Part shown: positions 7,764 through 14,455 of the stretch, piece by piece
Layout of the letters: each line of letters begins with the position of its first letter
Numbering within the stretch: position 1 is the first letter of the stretch
NCBI GenBank assembly: GCA_025655595.1
Contig: JAHXIO010000003.1
Coordinates: 124,001-188,000 of the forward strand
Direction of reading: 5' to 3'
DNA length: 64,000 nt
Source of the DNA: Candidatus Thiodiazotropha sp. (ex Monitilora ramsayi)
GTDB taxonomy: Bacteria > Pseudomonadota > Gammaproteobacteria > Chromatiales > Chromatiaceae
Position numbers and translations under genes: made by a program
Notes under the pieces: generated by a model
What the model was told of the DNA's origin: nothing
Databases searched by the model: none
What the model saw: only the letters and a program-made list of their open reading frames with translations

Positions 7764-8585
7764 AGAAAGGGTGACGGAGGAAATTAAAAATGGTCATCTG
7801 ACATACTTAAGTCGTAATCATCTACAAGTTCATTTCATCGATGGCACAGCAAAGGAACTGCAATGCCAAGACGCACAAGACACTATTTTTCTGGGTATCC
7901 CTACCATATAGTCCAGCGAGGCAACAACCGAGAGGCTTGTTTTCTTGAGCCAGAGAATTACCAATATTATCTTGATCTCTGGCGAGAATTATCAAAGCGG
8001 TATGGTGTGAAAGTACATGCATACTGTCTGATGACAAATCATATTCACTTTCTGGTAACTCCCGATAGAAAAAACTCAATCTCCGATACGATGAAGTGTG
8101 TCGGGAGTCGGTATGCACAGTATGTGAATAAGAAATACGGTCGTACCGGGACGCTTTGGGAGGGGCGTCATCGCTCCAGTCTGATAAAAACCGATAAATA
8201 TCTGATGTGTTGCTATCGTTACATTGAACTGAATCCGGTACGAGCAGGGATGGTAATGCGACCAGAAGAATATCGCTGGTCTAGCTATGGTGTTAGTGCC
8301 TGGGGAGATGTAAGTTGGTTAACCCCTCACAATGAATATCTGCGGCTCGGTACGAATGTGGAAGAGCGTGTGGAAGCCTATCGAGAGCTTTTCAGGTATC
8401 ATCTCAGTGAGCAGGACTTGCATCTGATCAGAAAGGCGGCCCACTATTGTCAACCAGTGTCTGATGAGCGATTTCAACAGCAGATTGAAAGTCAGTATGG
8501 GGTTGTTTTTGGAAAAATGGCAAGAGGCAGGCCAAGAAAAATTGAGACTGAGTGATTGTATAAATATCCTCCGTCCCCTTTTTGA
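7764..8585 (+). mobile_element. Complete RAYT element with inverted ends
   Basis: The left end GAAAGGGTGACGGAGGAAATT (7765-) and the right end AATATCCTCCGTCCCCTTTTT (8565-8585) are near-perfect inverted copies flanking a single intact transposase gene. The leader between the left end and the ATG is the same ~100 bases found at 3918 and 5088. This appears to be the parent unit of the repeats scattered through 3.1-7.8 kb. Confidence 0.75.
7863..8555 (+). CDS. REP-associated tyrosine transposase (RAYT)
   Basis: A 230-aa protein of the Y1/HUH transposase family related to IS200/IS605. Start context YFSGYPYHIVQRGNNRE is typical of RAYTs. The metal-binding HUH motif is TNHIHFL (~residues 57-63). 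The region YRYIELNPVRAGMV holds the expected catalytic Tyr, and LWEGRHRSSLI is the usual family block. The C-terminus ends in basic residues (ARGRPRK), probably for DNA binding. SD AAGGA lies 7 bases upstream. Known role: RAYTs nick and mobilise REP/BIME sequences as single strands. Here the cognate repeats would be the GGGGACGGAGG motifs on both sides. The reading frame is intact, so it may be active. Confidence 0.93.
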   Translation: MPRRTRHYFSGYPYHIVQRGNNREACFLEPENYQYYLDLWRELSKRYGVKVHAYCLMTNHIHFLVTPDRKNSISDTMKCVGSRYAQYVNKKYGRTGTLWEGRHRSSLIKTDKYLMCCYRYIELNPVRAGMVMRPEEYRWSSYGVSAWGDVSWLTPHNEYLRLGTNVEERVEAYRELFRYHLSEQDLHLIRKAAHYCQPVSDERFQQQIESQYGVVFGKMARGRPRKIETE

Positions 8586-8597
8586 CTTGAAATAGGG

Positions 8598-8750
8598 CTA
8601 ATCCAGCCCGCCAGTTGAGAAGAGATACGTTACAAACACGACAGCACCCAAGAGAATTAGCCAAATAGGCCAAAAGCAGAGCCAACGGTGATCTTCACAC
8701 TCGTTTCTTAGCGGGCAAGTGTTCTTAAAAGGACAATGATTCTCTGGCAT
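8598..8750 (-). CDS. Small Cys-rich single-pass membrane protein (50 aa)
   Basis: An overlooked 50-aa ORF on the minus strand, with GGGGAAG 5 bases before the ATG at 8750. Residues 1-22 carry four Cys in MPENHCPFKNTCPLRNECED and residues ~24-43 form one transmembrane helix (LCFWPIWLILLGAVVFVTYLF). The same frame is open upstream to ~8825 (reading WDELKQYDDGEYFFRSV, protein-like), so a longer product with a non-ATG or frameshifted start is possible. It could be cotranscribed with the membrane protein at 8905-9222. Function unknown; the Cys cluster may bind metal. Confidence 0.5.
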   Translation of the reverse strand: MPENHCPFKNTCPLRNECEDHRWLCFWPIWLILLGAVVFVTYLFSTGGLD

Positions 8751-8904
8751 GTTACTTCCCCGCACTGACCTGAAGAAGTATTCGCCATCATCATACTGCT
8801 TCAGTTCGTCCCATGTCTCTGATCCATGTCAAATCTGTTTAATGCCTCCTGGAAAATCCTGTTAAATGGGATTAACTTGCTTTGGCGTTTCTGGACTGCC
8901 AGGA

Positions 8905-9222
8905 TTATCTGTCAAATTTCATACTGGGAAGATTAGTGCTGCCGATAGCTTGCAACACGATACCCACCCCAAAACAGAACACCACACTGGCCATCAGGCT
9001 GGCGGCGACGGGGTCTTGGCCGCCCTCTCCAAAATAGAAGGCGGCTATCCCGACGAGGATACCGGCGAAATAGCTGATGAATGCAAAGGCCATCAGGACT
9101 TTCTGGTAAGGTTTGCGTTGTTTCAATTCGTTGTCCTGTTTGCTGAATGAAGTTTCGCCAGGTGAGAGGCGATTGTGACGATATCTGACCGATTCTAGCA
9201 GAATATCGTTCAATGCATCCAT
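8905..9222 (-). CDS. Two-TM membrane protein of unknown function
   Basis: A 105-aa protein. The ATG at 9222 is preferred to a TTG one codon earlier. A ~35-aa polar N-terminus (DILLESVRYRHNRLSPGE, then basic KQRKPYQK) is followed by two hydrophobic helices (VLMAFAFISYFAGILVGIAAFYF and PVAASLMASVVFCFGVGIVLQAI) and a short tail. The basic stretch before the first helix suggests a cytoplasmic N-terminus. I do not recognise the family. The SD is weak. The region 9230-9366 upstream contains no other gene that I can see. Confidence 0.6.
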   Translation of the reverse strand: MDALNDILLESVRYRHNRLSPGETSFSKQDNELKQRKPYQKVLMAFAFISYFAGILVGIAAFYFGEGGQDPVAASLMASVVFCFGVGIVLQAIGSTNLPSMKFDR

Positions 9223-9366
9223 CAATGTGTGGCCAGTTAGTGCCTAACTGGAGAAAGGGACAATGGATTAAACATTGACAGTCTGATTAAGTCATGTCGC
9301 TAAGGCACTATTTGATCTTTTGATTCAGCCGGTCCCGGCATTGCATTAGGAGTAGTTATTCAGAGG

Positions 9367-9394
9367 TAAAAAAATGGGCGGCACAAGGCCGCCC
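9367..9394 (-). terminator. Rho-independent terminator (minus strand)
   Basis: GGGCGGC-ACAAG-GCCGCCC is a perfect 7-bp stem (9376-9394), preceded on the plus strand by AAAAAAAT, i.e. followed by a T-run on the minus strand. It is a textbook intrinsic terminator for leftward transcription. Confidence 0.8.
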
Positions 9395-9530
9395 GATGCT
9401 TATGTCGAAGTATGCGAAAAATGCTCCGAGATCCCGGGGGAGGAACCTCTGTACCTGGAGGAGTCGCAAAATCTTACAGATCCGCGATTATTTCCCGCAT
9501 GCCAGAATTAAAAGCATAAACCGTACCACC
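9367..9530 (-). ncRNA. Candidate small RNA ending in an intrinsic terminator
   Basis: This is a gene-free stretch with unusual structure. On the minus strand it ends in a perfect hairpin plus T-run (see 9367-9394), and upstream lie further short stems (for example the GAGG-AAC-CTC stem near 9440 in a GA-rich context). No ORF covers it. It could be an sRNA or a long 3' UTR. It does not match 6S, tmRNA or a riboswitch that I can recall. Low confidence. Confidence 0.25.
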
Positions 9531-9819
9531 TAATTAAAATCAATGAGTTAGCGATATCCATAATTTTAGTGTGTAAAATATTCTGACGAATTTACTTAAT
9601 AAGTCTAAATTCGATACCCATATAGGGGTAAAGCGGTTTTTGGATTAGAAATATGAGTTCGTAGTTGGATCAGGGGCTGTCTGAATCTTTGGTCAAGAAC
9701 CCGCAGAAACCAAGATGAGTCCTTATCTCATTCAATGCCTGTCTATGAGTCGTCGCATTTGTGGCAATAACCCGCAAACACTACACATCCCTTGTTAATC
9801 AATTGATGTCGCAGGAAAC

Positions 9820-9841
9820 GGGGCAGTGCTCAGACTGCCCC
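9820..9841 (-). terminator. Strong hairpin after the PKD gene
   Basis: GGGGCAGT-GCTCAG-ACTGCCCC is a perfect 8-bp stem 20 bases past the stop of the gene at 9861. The T-run is short (GTTTCC on the minus strand), so it may act as a weak terminator or an mRNA 3'-end protector. Confidence 0.55.
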
Positions 9842-9860
9842 GTGAATCTGTCACATCCCG

Positions 9861-10892
9861 TCAGAAGGTATGCTTAAAAGAGCCTGAGTCGGCGCTGTTG
9901 CTGTCTGCGTCATAGGTGTAGCCAGATTTACTCACATCGATAACGGTCAACGTATAGGTGCCATAGGCGTTAGCAGGCATTTTGAAAACAACTCTTTTTC
10001 GGCTGCCGTTGGCTTTTGTTTGCGCCACGGTGGAACCGTCGGGCAGTGTCCAGGTGGCATCCACGGTCGCATCGTAGAGAATATTGCCGTTTTCATCCTG
10101 CAGCCAGACAAAGCCTCTGATCAGGTTTTTGTCTGATTTGTACTCCAGCTTGTACTTTTTAACGGAAGCACACTGGTATTGGCAGGCGGTGGTCACTGTC
10201 GTCACTGTCGGCTCGTTGACCTTGATCACAATTGAGCTGCGTGAAGAGGCACCCAGGTCATCGACGACCGTCAGCGTTGCCGTGAAGTCACCACTGACTT
10301 GATAGGCATGGCTGGGATTGGCTGTGCTGGATGTAGATCCGTCACCAAAACTCCACAGGTAGTGGATGGGCTCACCGTCGGGATCGAAGGAACCAGAGCC
10401 GTTGAAGTTGACAGTAAGGGGGGCATCGCCGGATGTGACATCGCTGTTAAGCACGGCAACAGGCACCTGGTTGGTCGATCCGGCAATGGTAATGGCTGCA
10501 AGGGGATCGACACCGGCGGCGGCATCGTAGGTATAACCTGTTCTGGTGACATCGAGCACTTCGAAGCTGTAGTCGCCCGATACACCACCTGTGACGAGTT
10601 TAAAGTCGGCACGCAGTCGAGTACCGATACGGGCCGATTGCAATACTGTCGAACCGTCCGGACGAGTCCAGCGACCCTGTACGGTCGCGAGTCTCGATGC
10701 ACCACTCGACCCGAATTCATCGACAAACTTTGCCGATGCGCTGATAGATGTGCCGAGATCGGTCAGTTTCAAACTCCAAAGAGAAAGACAATTCGTCTGA
10801 CAAGCGGCGGCGGCCTGTGATGTCCAGCCGAATAGACTCAACATAAGCAATAAAAACACTAATCGAAATTTTAATGAAAGCTGATTCTTCAT
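9861..10892 (-). CDS. Secreted PKD-domain protein with duplicated flanking modules
   Basis: A 343-aa protein with signal peptide (LVFLLLMLSLFGWTSQAAA) and GAGAGG 6 bases before the ATG. A PKD domain (~residues 150-228: GDAPLTVNFNGSGSFDPDG, YLWSFGDGSTS, HAYQVSGDFTATLTV) sits between two related ~100-aa modules. Both start with a C-x3-C pair (CQTNC and CQYQC), contain W-T-x-PDGSTV and end with D-V-(T/S)-(R/K)-(T/S)-GYTYDA. The two modules look like an internal duplication. PKD domains mediate binding between proteins or to polysaccharide on the cell surface. No catalytic domain or sorting signal is seen. It is a single gene with its own hairpin. Confidence 0.8.
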   Translation of the reverse strand: MKNQLSLKFRLVFLLLMLSLFGWTSQAAAACQTNCLSLWSLKLTDLGTSISASAKFVDEFGSSGASRLATVQGRWTRPDGSTVLQSARIGTRLRADFKLVTGGVSGDYSFEVLDVTRTGYTYDAAAGVDPLAAITIAGSTNQVPVAVLNSDVTSGDAPLTVNFNGSGSFDPDGEPIHYLWSFGDGSTSSTANPSHAYQVSGDFTATLTVVDDLGASSRSSIVIKVNEPTVTTVTTACQYQCASVKKYKLEYKSDKNLIRGFVWLQDENGNILYDATVDATWTLPDGSTVAQTKANGSRKRVVFKMPANAYGTYTLTVIDVSKSGYTYDADSNSADSGSFKHTF

Positions 10893-11607
10893 TATATGCC
10901 TCTCATTCGATCCTTTTCGGATACCATCAGTTGGGTTATTCCGGGTATTCGTCTGATTCGTTTTAAAATTAATTTATGGTCTTATTTAAACGACCGCAGT
11001 GAATCGACAACCCGAATCTGGGGTATCCCCTATCGTTTCAGGGATGTACTTTAGAGAGATAGACTTAAACGAACCTTAAATTTCCGATGAAATTACCGGG
11101 AAGAGGTGAGAACTGAGAAAAGAGTCAATTTTTAGAATAATCGAGTTCTCAAAATGCATTCACGAAATCTTAATATTTGATAAGCATTCGTTAATGACCT
11201 AACAGGATGTTTTTCATCTTCCATCAAATGGATTTATCAATAAAGTTGTTACTGATTTGTGACATATTTCAAGTTATGTCTTCGATTGTTAATCCCTATC
11301 CCAAGCCATCAACGTCGAGAACGCCTTTCTTGATTGATAGGTATATTCTCAGTTTTCTACTTTATGCAGTGCGCCCGACAAAATTAACAATGAGCCATGA
11401 ATAGTGGGCATGCCGTCTATTTGAATGTTGATACAGGATAGTTTGGCGAGTACAATTCCCCCCGCTATGAATATCTAATCTACATCAGCGGGAGTGCACT
11501 TTTTTTCCTGTTCCTATAGGAGAGGAGAAACAGTGTCACGTTAACGCCGCGAAATTCCACGACACATTTATTATTTTGAAGTCTAAAGGCTTCAAGGGAT
11601 TTCTATT
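10893..11607. other. Gene-poor intergenic region
   Basis: A 715-bp region between two divergent genes. It holds the promoter area of the PKD gene (GGGGTATCCCC palindrome at ~11031-11041 and AT-rich sequence to 10970) and the leader of the methyltransferase. A weak hairpin CCCGCT...AGCGGG followed by a T-run lies at 11460-11513. ORFs here (for example 11207-11404) lack coding character. Confidence 0.4.
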
Positions 11608-12435
11608 ATGTATGATTTTATTCATGATATCTCCGTACGTCCTGAACCTTTTTCCAGGTATACAGCGAAGGAGTTATGGACGAAACCGCACCTTTCTCGT
11701 CAGATGCTAAATTTCCATTTGAATCAGGAAACTGATCTCGCATCACGCCGTGTTGAATTTATTGATAAGGCTGTACACTGGATTGACGCTCAACTTGATC
11801 TGCCAGGTAAAAGCCTATGCGACTTGGGTTGCGGACCTGGGCTCTATACGCAACGCTTCACTGCACTGGGAGCTAAAGTCACGGGAATCGATTTTTCCAG
11901 ATTCTCGCTAGACTACGCCAGAGATCATTCGGATCAGTCCATTCGCTATATTCACGCTGATTACCTTACTGATAGGTTGCCCTCAGGATTCGATGTCATC
12001 ACGCTTATCTATACGGATCTATGTGTGCTGTCTCCAGGCCAGAGAGCCAAATTGCTGGGCAGGATGCATGAGATGCTCAATCCAGAGGGCCACATCGTAA
12101 TAGATGTGGCCGGCACCGGGCTGTTGAAAGGCAGACAGGAGGTTACACTAATAGATGACGGATTAATGGACGGTTTCTGGGCTGCAGGAGATTATGTGGG
12201 TATTCAAAAATCCTTTATCTACGAAGTGCAGCATCTTGCCCTTGATCGTTACATCATAGTCGAGCCCAACGAATCTTGGGAGATATACAACTGGTTCCAG
12301 CACTACACGCCGCAAATGATAGAGGCGGAACTACGGAAAGCCGGCTTTGTTGTCTCTACTATGGTGGGCGATCTGGCGGGCGCACCTCTGCGTTCCGACG
12401 GAGATTTGATTGGTGTGATAGCCAGCGCTGCGTAG
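11608..12435 (+). CDS. Class I SAM-dependent methyltransferase
   Basis: A 275-aa cytoplasmic protein with AAGGG upstream of the ATG. Motif I DLGCGPGLYTQRFTALGAKVTGIDFS (~residues 72-97) is a full SAM-binding glycine loop followed by the acidic residue that binds ribose. Motif II/III follow (DVITLIYTDLCVL, then LLGRMHEMLNPEGHIVIDV). The second half (WEIYNWFQHYTPQMIEAELRKAGF) is typical of small-molecule methyltransferases. The substrate cannot be told from sequence. It stands alone between two intergenic gaps and has a clear terminator after it. Confidence 0.85.
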   Translation: MYDFIHDISVRPEPFSRYTAKELWTKPHLSRQMLNFHLNQETDLASRRVEFIDKAVHWIDAQLDLPGKSLCDLGCGPGLYTQRFTALGAKVTGIDFSRFSLDYARDHSDQSIRYIHADYLTDRLPSGFDVITLIYTDLCVLSPGQRAKLLGRMHEMLNPEGHIVIDVAGTGLLKGRQEVTLIDDGLMDGFWAAGDYVGIQKSFIYEVQHLALDRYIIVEPNESWEIYNWFQHYTPQMIEAELRKAGFVVSTMVGDLAGAPLRSDGDLIGVIASAA

Positions 12436-12441
12436 TTAAGA

Positions 12442-12491
12442 CTGGAGATGCCTGCTTTTGTGGGTATCTCCAGCTTACCCTAAGCTTTTTT
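12442..12491 (+). terminator. Intrinsic terminator after the methyltransferase gene
   Basis: CTGGAGAT ... ATCTCCAG forms an 8-bp perfect stem (12442-12473), followed 12 bases later by CTTTTTTATTT. It ends the methyltransferase transcript. The rest of the gap to 12741 is AT-rich leader for the patatin gene with no other gene seen. Confidence 0.65.
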
Positions 12492-12741
12492 ATTTCCTCT
12501 TTACACGCAATTATTTAAATGATTTCAGGGATAATGTTGCTTTACGGTTAGATACTGGCCAATGGAAAAACCTGCCGATATAGCATTTTTAAAAAGGAGA
12601 ATATTGAGGCTAATTATTTTCCGATATTAGGGTGGTATTTTGTCAATTGTGTAAATATTATCCAATGATTCCATCCACCATCCCTACATGTCGAGGAATG
12701 GAGTAAAATAGCGCGCCTGATTCTTTGTAAAAAATGATTGG

Positions 12742-13983
12742 ATGCTAGCCACTGAAACTCACGTGAGGCATATAAAAATTAAACGTTTACCCGTTACATT
12801 GACCATGCTCGTTCTGGTGGCTGCTCTTATTTCCGGCTGTGCCACTGTTCAACGGCAATTTCCTGCTCCACCTGCGGATATCTATGAAAGTGCACAGGTT
12901 TCTGAGTTCAGTAACATCCGTTTTTGGGGAGACAAAACGGCGCCTTACCTGGACGAAGCGATACAAAGGCTACAAAACAGTATCCGCAACAACCCAGCAT
13001 TGCGTGATCGAATTGATATCCTTGCGCTCTCAGGCGGCGCTGAGGATGGTGCCTTTGGGGCGGGGTTTCTGAAAGGCTGGACAGAACGAGGAGATCGGCC
13101 TGAATTCTTCATGGTTACCGGAGTCTCGACCGGTGCGCTGATTGCGCCTTTCGCCTTCTTAGGGTCTGAATACGACGATGTCATTAAAAAACTCTTCACC
13201 AAATCTTCCAAAAAAGATATCTTTTTTCTGACACCTTTCAGCGCACTGTTTGGTGGGGCTGCACTGGGAGATACAGCACCCTTGCGGAAAACCATCGAAA
13301 AAGAGGTCGATGATGAAATGGTGAAAGCCATCGCACGGGAGAGCCGCAAAGGCCGGATTCTGCAAATCGCGACCACCAACATCGATGCTCAACGCCCGGT
13401 TGTATGGGAAATAGGTATTATTGCCGAAAGTGGCCACCCAAATGCGAAAAGGCTGATTCAAAGAATCATGCTCGCCTCAGCCGCCATACCGGGAGTATTT
13501 CCGCCTGTAGCTATCGACATTACGATCAACGGAGAACGTTACCAGGAGATACATGTGGACGGTGGTGTCACATCACAGATATTTGTTTATCCTCGCGGAC
13601 TCATGGTGCGGGAGATTGAAAAACAACTCAATGTATATCCCAAGAAAACATTCTGGCTGATCCGTAACACAAAAGTTGCGCCAGACTATTCTCCTGTAGA
13701 GCTGGGTCTTAGCGATATCACCAGTCGCTCGATCAGTACGCTCATCAAATATCAGGGGCGCGGCAATTTATTGAACATCTCAAGTTTGGCGGAACGAGAC
13801 GGATTTGATGTTCACATCACCAACGTACCTGCTGATTTTAATGAGCCGTTAAATGATTTCTTCGATCCCGTTTACATGAAGACCCTTTACGATAACGGGT
13901 ATACAAAAGCGTTATCAGATTGTCCCTGGCATGTCGGTTTGACTGATGAGTGCGATAAATCTGAGAGTCGCAATCCGCGCTAA
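12742..13983 (+). CDS. Patatin-like phospholipase, lipoprotein
   Basis: A 413-aa protein. The N-terminal signal ends in the lipobox LISGC (Cys ~33), so it is probably anchored in an envelope membrane. The patatin fold shows the oxyanion loop SGGAEDGAFGAG, the nucleophile elbow GVSTG (Ser ~ residue 135) and the catalytic Asp in VDGGV (~ residue 272), giving an intact Ser-Asp dyad. Known family activity is hydrolysis of phospholipid acyl esters. The C-terminal ~100 residues (SRSISTLIKYQGRGNLLNI) fit the bacterial lipoprotein patatins. Start uncertain: the SD before the ATG is weak. Not in an operon. Confidence 0.85.
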   Translation: MLATETHVRHIKIKRLPVTLTMLVLVAALISGCATVQRQFPAPPADIYESAQVSEFSNIRFWGDKTAPYLDEAIQRLQNSIRNNPALRDRIDILALSGGAEDGAFGAGFLKGWTERGDRPEFFMVTGVSTGALIAPFAFLGSEYDDVIKKLFTKSSKKDIFFLTPFSALFGGAALGDTAPLRKTIEKEVDDEMVKAIARESRKGRILQIATTNIDAQRPVVWEIGIIAESGHPNAKRLIQRIMLASAAIPGVFPPVAIDITINGERYQEIHVDGGVTSQIFVYPRGLMVREIEKQLNVYPKKTFWLIRNTKVAPDYSPVELGLSDITSRSISTLIKYQGRGNLLNISSLAERDGFDVHITNVPADFNEPLNDFFDPVYMKTLYDNGYTKALSDCPWHVGLTDECDKSESRNPR

Positions 13984-14084
13984 TCGTTAAATCTGACATT
14001 CCGACTTGGTGTGAAACCCGATAACGAAGCTATAAATTGAACGGAATTATTTAACACTAAGCTTTACTAGCGATAAGTTGTTCG

Positions 14085-14418
14085 TGATTCGCACGAGACA
14101 TTGTTATCGGTAGTAGTGACTGCCGAAATGTCTTTTATCGACGTTCGTGTTGCCTTGGCCATCAACTGTCACCACATAGAGATCACCACACTCAAGGTGT
14201 GCTTCACCGTCACCGCCGAGATGGGAGTGGATATGGGGCAAATTACCACGGTTGCCGACCCGGAGTACGGTCTTGCCGGGGTGGTCCGACAGTAATCGTT
14301 GAGTCACTGCTTACCAATCGGGATCGTCCTCGATCAATGTAATCTCAAGATTGCGCATTTTAGCCAGGGGCTTCGCCGTATCGATATTGTGCACCAGGTT
14401 CTGGCTGTAGATAGCGTT
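14085..14418 (-). pseudogene. Truncated duplicate of the histidine-phosphatase gene
   Basis: On the minus strand this aligns without indels to 18079-18412, the 3' two thirds of the histidine-phosphatase gene. It encodes the same ending (LYVVTVDGQGNTNVDKRHFGSHYYR). It lacks the 5' part with the RHAEK motif and carries a nonsense codon (TAA at 14311-14313, where the intact gene has GAG). It is a dead copy left by a duplication that brackets the ModA/GGDEF-EAL genes. Confidence 0.85.
14085..14418. repeat. Direct repeat copy 1
   Basis: Pairs with 18079-18412 at a constant offset of 3994 bases, same orientation, no indels over ~330 bases and roughly 80-85% identity by eye. Together the two copies bracket the ModA-like/GGDEF-EAL pair. 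Confidence 0.85.
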
Positions 14419-14455
14419 GATTACCAATCTGTACAAAACGGAGATCGTGGAGACA

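Noticed and set aside
3165-7800. CRISPR-like array
   Set aside because: The GGGGACGGAGG repeats are irregularly spaced, flank genes and have extended tails shared with the RAYT leader; no uniform spacers and no cas genes.
7693-7911. 72-aa ORF bridging array member F and the RAYT
   Set aside because: Runs out of frame through both genes and the repeat; shadow only.
11207-11404. 65-aa ORF in the intergenic region
   Set aside because: No SD, no signal of coding and no recognisable feature.
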